The notes beneath the pieces are model-generated. The model made no database searches. It was given only the letters and a program-made list of their open reading frames with translations, and was not told where the DNA came from. Source: Acinetobacter calcoaceticus ANC 3811 (GTDB taxonomy: Bacteria > Pseudomonadota > Gammaproteobacteria > Pseudomonadales > Moraxellaceae). Taken from it: a stretch of DNA of 64,000 nucleotides. A program made the translations under genes and the position numbers. Shown here piece after piece: positions 9,225-17,888 of this stretch (position 1 is its first letter; every line of letters begins with the position of its first letter). The DNA is taken from contig NZ_KB976986.1 in the NCBI RefSeq assembly GCF_000399665.1, positions 1,428,493 to 1,492,492 on the forward strand, read 5' to 3'.

Positions 9225-10616
9225 TTAACTCGCCTCAGCAAGTTTTAACTCTTTTAGATTACGATATTTTGCACCGCGGTGATTTTCAGGCAAATATGGC
9301 CCAGCACCAAATAGTTTTTCTCTTAATGTTCCTTGTGCATAAGAGGTTTGATATACCCCACGTTTTTGCAACTCTGGAACAATAAATTCGACCACATCAG
9401 CAAAGGTTTGATGAGCCAAAATATAGGCAAGGTTAAAGCCATCGACATCGGTATCTTCAACCCATTGCTGTAAAGCATCAGAAACGGTTTCTGCCGAACC
9501 CACTAACACAGGTCCATTACCGCCTAAGCTGTTCCAATTTGCAATTTCTTCAATGGTCCAAACACGTTCTGGATCTGCATTTACATAAGAGTCTAATAAA
9601 GATTGAATGGCATTGGTTTGAATATATTCAACTTTATCGGTCGGTTGATATTGTGAAAAATCAACACCAGACCAGCCAGACAGCAATGTTAAAGCGCCAT
9701 CATAGCTTCCATAGCTTTGATATTCTTTAAACTTAGCCTGTGCTTTTGCATCGGTTTCATCAGTGACAATCGACAAAAGTGCATAAATTTTAACAGAGTA
9801 CGGGTCGCGGCCTTCTTGAGCCAATTTCTGGCGAATGCCCTGTACCACTTTTTTAGTGGCAATTTTAGACGGCGCTGCTATGAATACACACTCGGCATTT
9901 TGACTAGCAAACTTCTGCCCGCGTGAAGATGCGCCTGCTTGGTAGAGTACTGGCGTTCGTTGCGGTGATGGTTCACAAATATGGATACCCGGCACAGTAA
10001 AGTATTTACCCTCGTGCTGAATTGGATGCACTTTTCTATGATCTGCAAAGATACCTCTTTCACGATCACGAAGTACCGAACCTTCTTCCCAAGAACCTTC
10101 CCAAAGTTTGTAAAGGACTTCTAAATATTCATCAGCAATATCATAACGATTGTCATGATTAACCTGAGTTTTTAGACCCAAGTTTTTCGAACCACTTTCC
10201 AAATAAGACGTCACGATATTCCAACCAACTCGCCCTTTGGTTAAATGGTCTAGCGTGCTAATACGTCTAGCAAAAGGATAAGGATGTTCAAAGGAAATAG
10301 AGGTCGTGACACCAAAGCCCAAATGCTTTGTGACCGCTGCCATCGCTGGCACAATCTGTAGTGGATCATTGACCGGAACTTGTACTGCACCTGTTAAGGC
10401 ATGTTCAGCACTTTGATGATAAACGTCATAAATACCAAGCACATCTGCAATAAAAATACCGTCAAAAAAACCACGCTCAAGAATTTGTGCTAAATCTGTC
10501 CAATATTCTAAATCTTTATATTCAACAGATCGATCTTGAGGATGTCGCCATAATCCAGGAGATTGGTGAGCAATACAATTCATTTCAAAAGCATTAAAAC
10601 TAATTTTCTTAGTCAT
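9225..10616 (-). CDS. FMN-dependent LLM-class monooxygenase (NtaA/SnaA/DszA type)
   Basis: A 463-residue luciferase-like monooxygenase of the NtaA/SnaA/DszA group, which uses reduced flavin from a separate reductase to oxidise N- or S-heteroatom compounds such as nitrilotriacetate or dibenzothiophene sulfone. Visible family segments include SPGLWRHPQDR (18-28), GRVGWNIVTSYLESGSKNLG (about 128-147), YDIADEYLEVLYKLWEGSW and the PVLYQAGASSRGQKFAS flavin-site segment. It lies with a DszC-like gene and tauABCD, so desulfurisation of organosulfur compounds is the likely role (inference). No flavin reductase gene is present here, so a distant one must supply FMNH2. Confidence 0.82.
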   Translation of the reverse strand: MTKKISFNAFEMNCIAHQSPGLWRHPQDRSVEYKDLEYWTDLAQILERGFFDGIFIADVLGIYDVYHQSAEHALTGAVQVPVNDPLQIVPAMAAVTKHLGFGVTTSISFEHPYPFARRISTLDHLTKGRVGWNIVTSYLESGSKNLGLKTQVNHDNRYDIADEYLEVLYKLWEGSWEEGSVLRDRERGIFADHRKVHPIQHEGKYFTVPGIHICEPSPQRTPVLYQAGASSRGQKFASQNAECVFIAAPSKIATKKVVQGIRQKLAQEGRDPYSVKIYALLSIVTDETDAKAQAKFKEYQSYGSYDGALTLLSGWSGVDFSQYQPTDKVEYIQTNAIQSLLDSYVNADPERVWTIEEIANWNSLGGNGPVLVGSAETVSDALQQWVEDTDVDGFNLAYILAHQTFADVVEFIVPELQKRGVYQTSYAQGTLREKLFGAGPYLPENHRGAKYRNLKELKLAEAS

Positions 10617-10750
10617 AAAATATCAACCAGCATTTTATTTAATTTTTATACTAAAGCAATTTTTATGTTTTCTTTATAATATAAACCCCAAACAAAATAT
10701 GATTTTATTCTAATAGGTTTTTATAATTTATTTAAAAAAAAACATAAATA

Positions 10751-10782
10751 ATATTAAGCCGCTAAAAATAGCAGCTTAATAT
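10751..10782 (-). terminator. Terminator after the DszC-like gene
   Basis: Arms ATATTAAGC (10751-10759) and GCTTAATAT (10774-10782), with a further GCT/AGC pair inside, followed on the minus strand by a long T run (about nine T). It lies 13 bases past the stop of the leftward DszC-like gene. Confidence 0.75.
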
Positions 10783-10795
10783 CTAAAACTATAAT

Positions 10796-12091
10796 TTATT
10801 GCTTAGCAACATTCCCTATTCGCCATTGATATGGTGGTAATGTGCCATTTACACTAAAATCACCGACAATTCGATTTTTAAATACTCTCGGGTTATGTGA
10901 AGATAAAGTCCGTACATTACGCCAGTATCGATCTAGGCCTAAATCTTTGTCTGTTGCAGAAGCACCTAAAGCGTCAAATAAAATTGTAGAAGCATTTAAA
11001 ATTAGATCGGTAATGACCGTTTGAGACTGTGCACTTTCAAGCTCGGCAAGTGCATTTTGCTCCTCTTCAAGCTGCTCATTATTTTGAAATGCAGCCAAGT
11101 AAGCACGTTGTAAGCTTTGTGCGACTTTTTCAACAATGGCCCCTGCACTGTAAGCTGCACCACGGATTTGGCCTACGACTTGTAAAATCTGCGGATCCTG
11201 TTTTACAAATTGAGCATTTGCATGCGTGTAGTTTCGAGTACGTTTAGCAACAGCTTGAGAAACTTCATAGGTTGCAGCACGTCCTAGACCTGTAATGATT
11301 GCCAGTTGGACCAGTTGATAGTAAGCCGCTGAATATTTAAAGCGGTCATCATCAGGTAAAATTTCAGTTTCATCGACCAATACGTCATGGAAATATGCTG
11401 TACCACTTGCGGTGAGTTGCTGACCAAAGCCATTCCAGTCATCAACAATTTCGACACCTTCATCTTCACGGCGTACAACGACTGAACCAGACTCACCCTT
11501 TAAGTCAGTTACACCAACATCCACCCAGTCTGCATACAGGCTACCTGTGGTGTAATATTTTTTACCTTTAACGCGAATTTTTCCGTCAGCATCTCGATAC
11601 AAATGTGTTTCGAACTGATCAATTGACTCTTTCCCACCTTCAGACCATGCACTACCCACCGTTTCACCATTGGCAATTCGGCTAAGCCAACGCTGTTGAA
11701 ATGCCTTATCTTTACTCACCAACACATCTTCAGTGAAACCAAAATGCACACGCAAAGCTTGCGGTAAGTTTGAATCGGCCTCTGCAAGTTCAATGAGCAA
11801 TGCAAATAATTCAGGAATGGTTGCATCAAAGCCACCATGAGCTTTGGGAAGTCTTAACCGTGTAAAGCCAATATCTTTGAGCCACTGAAGTTGTTCATAA
11901 GGCAAAATATGCTGCTGCTCACGGATTAAAGCCCCTTCTTTAATACGCGCAAAAGTCGGTCTGAAATTTTTTGCCAACTCATCATAACGTTCAGAAGGTC
12001 CTTGTCCCCATACCCGAGAAATGATTGAAGCCTGACTAAGTGCAGCATGCGTTAGTGAACCGAGATGATGCTCAAAATTTAAATTTGTCAT
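10796..12091 (-). CDS. Acyl-CoA-dehydrogenase-fold monooxygenase (DszC/SfnB-like)
   Basis: A 431-residue flavoprotein of the acyl-CoA dehydrogenase superfamily, in the branch containing DszC and SfnB. An N-terminal helical domain leads to LPKAHGGFDATIPEL (about 79-93), the middle beta domain holds GSAWSEGG and KKYYTTGSLYADW, and the C-terminal domain contains RNVRTLSSHNPRVFKNRIVGDF, the DszC-like RN.R..S.H ending. These enzymes use reduced flavin and oxygen on sulfur compounds rather than acyl-CoA. It and the LLM monooxygenase form an organosulfur oxidation pair. The substrate is not deducible from sequence. Confidence 0.8.
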   Translation of the reverse strand: MTNLNFEHHLGSLTHAALSQASIISRVWGQGPSERYDELAKNFRPTFARIKEGALIREQQHILPYEQLQWLKDIGFTRLRLPKAHGGFDATIPELFALLIELAEADSNLPQALRVHFGFTEDVLVSKDKAFQQRWLSRIANGETVGSAWSEGGKESIDQFETHLYRDADGKIRVKGKKYYTTGSLYADWVDVGVTDLKGESGSVVVRREDEGVEIVDDWNGFGQQLTASGTAYFHDVLVDETEILPDDDRFKYSAAYYQLVQLAIITGLGRAATYEVSQAVAKRTRNYTHANAQFVKQDPQILQVVGQIRGAAYSAGAIVEKVAQSLQRAYLAAFQNNEQLEEEQNALAELESAQSQTVITDLILNASTILFDALGASATDKDLGLDRYWRNVRTLSSHNPRVFKNRIVGDFSVNGTLPPYQWRIGNVAKQ

Positions 12092-12208
12092 TTATGTAAA
12101 ACCAATATTGCTTTGCTTTTACCATAAAATATTTATTTCACATGAAAACGATTATTTTTTTATAACTGTATTCATTCTTTATATAACGCCAGAAAATGCC
12201 TGCAAACA

Positions 12209-13027
12209 CTAAGCTAACTCTTTCTTTTGAAGACTATGCTGACTTTGCAATAAGGTTTGCATATATTCTGAATAGACAGATAATTTTTCGAAAATATGCT
12301 CTGAATAGAACATATCATCAATTAAATGCGTCATTTGAGGTGTGGTGAAGGTGTCACACAACCCGACAAGTTCTGCATTCATTTGAGCAAATTTCGCACA
12401 TAATTTCACGTAGGTATCATCTTTATTTTTAAATAATAATTTACGCATTTCCAATTCATTTATATCTTTTAAATCATCATTTATTTTGAGGTTAATCCAA
12501 TAGATTTTGACTTTTAAGAACTGCTCAAGCTCTTTCAAATGTTCTAAATCAATATCTAAATCAGTGATTAAAAAAACGGTAGAGATATCACTTCGACACA
12601 GTGCTTTAATTAAACTTAAATAAATAAATTCAACTTCACTCAGCTCTGCTAACTCTAAATCTATATATATTTTTAAGCTTTCTAGAACGTCATCAATCTT
12701 AAAAAGAGCCTTTTTTTCAGCTTGATAATATTTATTAAGAATAGAAAGCACAGGCGCTGTCGCAGGTGTTGTGTAAATGGCTGCTTTATTTAAATTGGCA
12801 AATATAAAAGGTGAAAATAGGTAAGCAACACTGCTTTGCTTTAGGTGAATATGAGATTGAATTAAATATACAGTTTGAGATTTAGAAAAGTCTCTGAGAA
12901 CCTTCGCTCTTAATAAAGTTGCTTCGAAGTTAACATAGGTCTGCTCTAATTGAGCCATTATAGACGCTGGAATAGGCTGATTTTTAATAATTTTATGCAG
13001 GACATTGAGTTGAGAAGTAGTAAACAT
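12209..13027 (-). CDS. Uncharacterised protein (272 residues)
   Basis: I do not recognise a family. The predicted product is soluble, with no signal peptide or long membrane helix, and is rich in Leu, Lys and Ile. A central part (residues about 95-215) alternates helices with short hydrophobic strands such as VEFIYLSLIKAL, STVFLITDLDIDL and KVKIYWINLKI, which could be an alpha/beta core with an Asp-rich loop after the second strand; no Walker motif, HTH or metal cluster is evident. It is upstream of, and on the same strand as, the DszC-like gene with a 117-base gap, so it may belong to the sulfur locus. Its sequence is more AT-rich than its neighbours. Confidence 0.6.
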   Translation of the reverse strand: MFTTSQLNVLHKIIKNQPIPASIMAQLEQTYVNFEATLLRAKVLRDFSKSQTVYLIQSHIHLKQSSVAYLFSPFIFANLNKAAIYTTPATAPVLSILNKYYQAEKKALFKIDDVLESLKIYIDLELAELSEVEFIYLSLIKALCRSDISTVFLITDLDIDLEHLKELEQFLKVKIYWINLKINDDLKDINELEMRKLLFKNKDDTYVKLCAKFAQMNAELVGLCDTFTTPQMTHLIDDMFYSEHIFEKLSVYSEYMQTLLQSQHSLQKKELA

Positions 13028-13675
13028 TTTTTAACATCCAAGCTATTTTAGAAGAGCTACACTTAAATCAGGTCTTTAATAACCTACGCAACAACCAGAC
13101 CTCACACAAAACAACAAGGGAATAAAAAAGAAGTAATTTATCCTGCGCTTATATAAAAACCAAAGTCGCATTGATGTTGTTTATAACGATGATTTTGGCC
13201 ATTCGTAAATCGTGTTCATTTATTTTGGACTTTAGGTGAATGGATATATAGCTACAGATAATTGAAAAAAAACTATAGCACACCTCACAATTGCTCCAGA
13301 CTGTTATAGTTTTATAAAAAATTTCTGTATCTAGATATACAAAATTAGCGAGTGCATGATTAAGAAAGCTTCTTAAGGTAGGTAGTTTTCATGAAACGAT
13401 CTATGGTGCATCGTCAGATATTTCATCAATGTTTCAATGCAACATGCATTTTTACAAATGCAACATCAAGCATAAACTTTGTTAACAGATTGAGAACAAT
13501 TAATCGTTCTATTCTCTTGAAATATCAAGCAATTATATTACTTCGCCCTGTTGGCATTTTACTTGCTAAGAACATTTATCACAGAAGTAAGTGCAATTGT
13601 CAAAATACTTTATTGCCTGAAAATAAGTATTTAACTCATTTAATCATCATCAGCTAGTTCACAGGGGGAAAGTTT
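13028..13675. other. Long intergenic region before cydA
   Basis: About 650 bases between divergent genes, without a supported gene; an open frame at 13391-13657 has no ribosome-binding site and no family likeness. An inverted repeat AAAACTATA (13269-13277) / TATAGTTTT (13305-13313) with a 27-base loop is the only structure noted. The cydA ribosome-binding site is the strong AGGGGGA just before 13676. Oxygen-responsive sites (FNR, ArcA) could not be recognised by eye. Confidence 0.5.
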
Positions 13676-15121
13676 ATGAGCCTCGGTCTAACCGCTCTAG
13701 AATTAGCGCGAATACAATTTGCTTTTACAGTATCCTTCCATATTATTTTTCCGGCCACTTCCATCGGTCTTGCCTGCTTTTTAGCAGTGCTAGAGTGGAA
13801 ATGGTTAAGAACCCAAAACCCGATTTATAAAGATCTATTTAAATACTGGATTAAGATCTTTGCCGTTGCCTTTGGTATGGGTGTGGTCTCGGGCGTGGTC
13901 ATGAGTTACCAGTTTGGTACTAACTGGAGTGAATTTTCACGCGTCGCCGGAAGTATTACTGGTCCTTTACTTACCTATGAAGTCTTGAGTGCCTTCTTCT
14001 TAGAAGCAGGTTTCTTAGGCATTATGTTATTTGGTTGGGGACGTGTTGGTCCTCGAGCCCATTTCTTCGCAACACTTATGGTGGCCATCGGAACATGTAT
14101 TTCCATGTTCTGGATTTTATCTTCTAATAGTTGGATGCAGACACCTCAAGGCTTTGCGATCGAAAATGGCATTATTGTGCCAAAAGACTGGTTTGCAATT
14201 GTCTTTAACCCATCCTTCCCCTACCGCTTTGCCCATATGGGTGCAGCCGCCTTCTTAGTTTCATCATTATTAGTCGTCGGAACATCTGCATGGCATTTAG
14301 TAAAAGGCCGTCGTGATGAATTAGTGAAAAAATCGTTCTCGATGGGTCTCTGGATGGTGCTTGTGACTTCATGTTTGCAAGTAGTGATTGGCGATAATCA
14401 TGGTTTGAATACTCGTGAACATCAACCTGCCAAACTTGCAGCAATGGAAGGTCACTGGGAAACCAATCACAATGAGCCTATGCCATTATTGCTATTTGCA
14501 ATTCCAGATATGAAAGAAGAACGTAACCACTTCGAAGTGGGTGTTCCTTATTTGGGTAGCTTAATTTTAACGCATAGCTTAGATGGTCAAGTGACAGGCT
14601 TAAAAGATTTCGCACCTGAAGATCGTCCAAATTCAACGATTGTTTTCTGGAGCTTCCGTGTGATGGTGGGTCTTGGTGTACTCATGGTCACCTTGTCTTT
14701 AATTGCACTTTGGCTACGTAAAAGCGGAAAACTCTATGAAACTTCTTGGTTCCATAAATTTGCTTTAGTGATGGGACCTTCTGGTTATGTCGCAATGCTT
14801 GCAGGTTGGGTAACCACTGAGGTTGGCCGTCAGCCGTGGGTGGTTTACGGCATTATGAGAACTAAAGATGGACTTTCACATACCGTTTCCGCAGAACAAG
14901 TCGGACTGAGCCTGTTTATTTTTGTGGTGGTCTATACCATCGTTTTTGGTAGCGGTATTTACTACACCTTAAAATTAATTAACAAAGGCCCATCATTCAT
15001 TGATACGCCAAATGTTGAAACTGGTGGCGTAGGACACTTTAAAACACCAATGCGTCCACTTAGTGCAGTCGATGAAAATATTGACAGCAAACAAAACTCT
15101 GGGGAGAACCGTCATGATTGA
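13676..15121 (+). CDS. cydA: Cytochrome bd ubiquinol oxidase subunit I (short Q-loop type)
   Basis: Subunit I of the cytochrome bd quinol oxidase, which reduces oxygen to water with quinol electrons in the inner membrane. The 481-residue protein has the haem ligands expected of the family: His22 (SFHIIFPATS), His187 (FAHMGA) and Met330 (FRVM), with Glu102 and the conserved GRQPW at 384-388. The His187-Met330 spacing is 143, against about 207 in E. coli CydA, so the quinol (Q) loop is short, as in the CioA branch described as cyanide-insensitive. A strong AGGGGGA site precedes the ATG. Overlaps cydB by eight bases. Confidence 0.93.
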   Translation: MSLGLTALELARIQFAFTVSFHIIFPATSIGLACFLAVLEWKWLRTQNPIYKDLFKYWIKIFAVAFGMGVVSGVVMSYQFGTNWSEFSRVAGSITGPLLTYEVLSAFFLEAGFLGIMLFGWGRVGPRAHFFATLMVAIGTCISMFWILSSNSWMQTPQGFAIENGIIVPKDWFAIVFNPSFPYRFAHMGAAAFLVSSLLVVGTSAWHLVKGRRDELVKKSFSMGLWMVLVTSCLQVVIGDNHGLNTREHQPAKLAAMEGHWETNHNEPMPLLLFAIPDMKEERNHFEVGVPYLGSLILTHSLDGQVTGLKDFAPEDRPNSTIVFWSFRVMVGLGVLMVTLSLIALWLRKSGKLYETSWFHKFALVMGPSGYVAMLAGWVTTEVGRQPWVVYGIMRTKDGLSHTVSAEQVGLSLFIFVVVYTIVFGSGIYYTLKLINKGPSFIDTPNVETGGVGHFKTPMRPLSAVDENIDSKQNSGENRHD

Positions 15122-16121
15122 TCTTTCTTTAATATGGGTCGGTATTATCGGTTTAGGTGTCATGATTTATGTGGTCATGGACGGCTTCGACTTAGGAATC
15201 GGGATTATGTTCCCCTTCATTAAGAACAGCCAAGAACGTGACGTGATGATGAATACCGTGGCTCCTGTCTGGGATGGTAATGAAACGTGGATGGTACTCG
15301 GCGGTGCCGGTCTATATGCTGCCTTTCCACTGGTCTATTCAACAGTTTTATCAGCACTCTATTTACCGATCATTTTCATGGTGATTGCCCTGATTTTCCG
15401 TGGCGTTGCTTTTGAATTCCGTTTCAAAGCCCATCGCACTAAACATCTTTGGGATTTAGCCTTTATCTGGGGTTCAATTTTAACTAGCTTTCTCCAAGGG
15501 ATTATTTTAGGTGCCTATATCCAAGGGATTAAAACCGAAAATGGTATTTATGCGGGTGGATCACTTGACTGGTTATCTCCATTTACGATCTTTACAGGTA
15601 TTGGCGTAGTTGCCATGTATGCCACTTTAGGATGTGGATGGCTCATCTTAAAAACTGAAAAAGGCTTGCAGCAACGTATGTATGAGCTCATGCCAAAGCT
15701 AATTATTGCGTTGCTCATTATTTTTGGCGGCGTGAGTTTATATACTCCGTTAACTCATCCTGAAATTGCAGATCGCTGGTTCTCTTTACCAAACCTGTTT
15801 TATTTTAGCCCTGTGCCTATTTTGGTCTTATTATTTGTCGGCCTGATTTTATCAGCGTGTAAAAAGCAGCAACATGACCTCAAGCCATTTATATATACAC
15901 TGGCTCTAGTCTTCCTTGCATTTACAGGCTTCGTCATTAGTTTATGGCCATATATTATTCCGCCATCAGTGACTATTTGGCAGGCAGCGGCCCCTCACTC
16001 AAGCCAGATGTTTGCTTTGGTTGGCGCACTTATTCTGATTCCGATCATTATTGCTTACACCATTGTGTCTTACTGGGTATTCAGAGACAAAGTTCGTGTA
16101 GGTGATGAAGGCTATCACTAA
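15114..16121 (+). CDS. cydB: Cytochrome bd ubiquinol oxidase subunit II
   Basis: Subunit II of the bd oxidase, 335 residues, with about eight membrane helices. The N-terminus (MIDLSLIWVGIIGLGVMIYV, then MDGFDLGIG) and the WDGNETWMVLGGAGLYAAFP segment are hallmarks of CydB/CioB. The start at 15114 has a GGGGAG ribosome-binding site inside the end of cydA and gives an eight-base overlap, so translation is coupled. A longer reading from 15063 lacks this logic. Confidence 0.93.
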   Translation: MIDLSLIWVGIIGLGVMIYVVMDGFDLGIGIMFPFIKNSQERDVMMNTVAPVWDGNETWMVLGGAGLYAAFPLVYSTVLSALYLPIIFMVIALIFRGVAFEFRFKAHRTKHLWDLAFIWGSILTSFLQGIILGAYIQGIKTENGIYAGGSLDWLSPFTIFTGIGVVAMYATLGCGWLILKTEKGLQQRMYELMPKLIIALLIIFGGVSLYTPLTHPEIADRWFSLPNLFYFSPVPILVLLFVGLILSACKKQQHDLKPFIYTLALVFLAFTGFVISLWPYIIPPSVTIWQAAAPHSSQMFALVGALILIPIIIAYTIVSYWVFRDKVRVGDEGYH

Positions 16122-16136
16122 ATGTATGGGGGTTTT

Positions 16137-16271
16137 ATGAAAAAGTTATCAGTCAAACTCAATCAAACCCAATGGTTTATTCTGCTATGGCTCGCTGGCT
16201 TTTTAGCTTTAGGTGTTATTGCGGGTTTGTTTAAAGTCATATTGATTTATGCCGCCCCTTATTTAAAGTAA
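16137..16271 (+). CDS. DUF2474-type small membrane protein of the bd oxidase operon
   Basis: A 44-residue protein starting 16 bases after cydB, preceded by a strong TGGGGG site. It has a short basic N-terminus (MKKLSVKLNQTQ) and a single membrane helix (residues about 13-40, WFILLWLAGFLALGVIAGLF). Its position, size and the WFILLW/LWLAGF pattern match the DUF2474 proteins found after cioAB-type oxidase genes. By analogy with CydX it may stabilise the oxidase, but that is inference. The terminator starts 16 bases later, closing a three-gene operon. Confidence 0.8.
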   Translation: MKKLSVKLNQTQWFILLWLAGFLALGVIAGLFKVILIYAAPYLK

Positions 16272-16287
16272 ATCTATTATTCTCAAC

Positions 16288-16320
16288 AAATGCCGTTTGT
16301 AGATTCTGCAAACGGCATTT
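16288..16320 (+). terminator. Terminator of the cydAB operon
   Basis: A perfect 12-bp stem AAATGCCGTTTG (16288-16299) / CAAACGGCATTT (16309-16320) with a nine-base loop, followed by TATTATTG. Classic length and position, 16 bases past the small gene. Confidence 0.8.
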
Positions 16321-16369
16321 ATTATTGATTAAGTGCATCTTTTATTTTGTCATTTTGGGCAGCCCATAC

Positions 16370-17770
16370 ATGTATAAATCTGAACAACTTGCCCATAGTA
16401 TTCGCCAACTTATTGAAAGTGGCACTTTAAATGCGCATGAAAAATTACCTTCATTAAGAGATCAGGTACAACGCTCTGGTTTTAGCTTAATGACTGTCAT
16501 GAATGCCTATCAAGAACTTGAATCGCAAGGTCTTATCTATTCAAAAGAAAAATCAGGTTATTTCGTTGCTGAGCAAATTGCTCTTAAACCTTTAGAGCAG
16601 TATTCAGTTGTTTCACTTAACTCTAAAATTGAAATTAATTCTTTAGTTTTTAAATATCTTAAATCGATTCAACATGAATCTGTCATACCTTTTGGCTCGG
16701 CTTTTCCCGATAGTCAACTTTTATATGCGCCAAAGTTAATTCAGATTATGGGGCAGCTTGCACGTCAAAAAAATAGTTATGACCAAACCACAAGCCTACC
16801 TCCGGGTAATTTAGCGTTAAGAAAGCTTATCGCTCAGCGCTACTGTATGCAAGGTATACAGACCGATCCAGATGACATTGTCATTACATCTGGCGGATTA
16901 GATGCGCTTAATCTTTCTTTGCAAGCAGTTGCTCAGCCAGGCGATTATATTTTATTACAGCAAAACGTATTTTATGGCGCTTGGCAGGCAGCAGAACGTT
17001 TAGGTCTAAAAGTCATTACCATTCCTGAACATCCTCAACATGGCTTTGACCTAGAGGCTTTTGAGCAGGTTATTCACAATTATCCGATTAAAGTATGCTG
17101 GCTCATGCTAAATAGCCACAACCCAATTGGTTTTACCGTCAGTGATGACATTAAATATAAAATTGCCAAGTTGCTTCACGAACATCAAATTTATTTGATT
17201 GAAGATGATGTCTATGAAGAGCTTTTTTACGGTGGTCAAAAACCACTTTCAATGAAGTATTTTGACCAGCAAAATCTGGTGCTTCACTGCTCGTCTTTTT
17301 CTAAAACATTAGGAGCAGGTTTTCGGGTCGGTTGGGTCTATGCGGGTAAATTTTCAGATCATATTCAACACTTGCAGCTCATGAGTACCATTTCAGTGAA
17401 TGCACTTATTCAAAATGCATTGGTTGAGTTTTTGTCTCATCATCATTATGAAAAGCACTTGCGTACTCTACGACTTTCACTCGAACGTTATAAAAAACAG
17501 TTTTATCATTATTTAAAACAAAACCTGCCTGCTTCATGCGAATTGTACTACTACCCAAGTGGTTATTTTCTTTGGGTTAAACTCCCTAGCACGCTAGACA
17601 GTATGCGAGTTTATGAAGAGTTGATCCAACAGAATATTGGTGTAGCTCCAAGCCAATTATTTAGTGTTTTACCCTCACAGCAGCATTATTTACGAATCAA
17701 CTGCTCTTTTGAATGGAACTCTAAAATTCAAGATGCATTAGATCAAATCATTAAAACCATTCAGCAATAA
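16370..17770 (+). CDS. MocR/PdxR-type GntR regulator with aminotransferase domain
   Basis: A 466-residue MocR-type protein. A GntR winged HTH covers residues about 1-70 (LPSLRDQVQRSGFSLMTVMNAYQELESQGLIY) and a fold-type I aminotransferase-like domain the rest. The PLP lysine is expected in SSFSKTLGAGFRVGW, with the Asp of IEDDVYEEL and the Asn of NSHNPIGFT. The start ATG 16370 gives the usual MYKSEQLAHSIRQLI beginning; a TTG at 16325 would add an atypical hydrophobic leader. Orientation follows cydAB but a terminator intervenes. The target genes are unknown. Confidence 0.82.
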   Translation: MYKSEQLAHSIRQLIESGTLNAHEKLPSLRDQVQRSGFSLMTVMNAYQELESQGLIYSKEKSGYFVAEQIALKPLEQYSVVSLNSKIEINSLVFKYLKSIQHESVIPFGSAFPDSQLLYAPKLIQIMGQLARQKNSYDQTTSLPPGNLALRKLIAQRYCMQGIQTDPDDIVITSGGLDALNLSLQAVAQPGDYILLQQNVFYGAWQAAERLGLKVITIPEHPQHGFDLEAFEQVIHNYPIKVCWLMLNSHNPIGFTVSDDIKYKIAKLLHEHQIYLIEDDVYEELFYGGQKPLSMKYFDQQNLVLHCSSFSKTLGAGFRVGWVYAGKFSDHIQHLQLMSTISVNALIQNALVEFLSHHHYEKHLRTLRLSLERYKKQFYHYLKQNLPASCELYYYPSGYFLWVKLPSTLDSMRVYEELIQQNIGVAPSQLFSVLPSQQHYLRINCSFEWNSKIQDALDQIIKTIQQ

Positions 17771-17888
17771 GATAAAGCAGGTTCATCAATCAACTCTTCG
17801 ACCTAAGCACAATTTTATGGTCTTTATTTTGTGGTAACTTGATCATTCAAATCTATAGTTTTAAGGGAAGCGGGTTCAAGGTATTTAT

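Noticed and set aside
13391..13657. Open frame of 88 residues before cydA
   Set aside because: No good ribosome-binding site, low-complexity and Cys/His scatter without pattern; ends just before the strong cydA site. Probably chance in an AT-rich gap.
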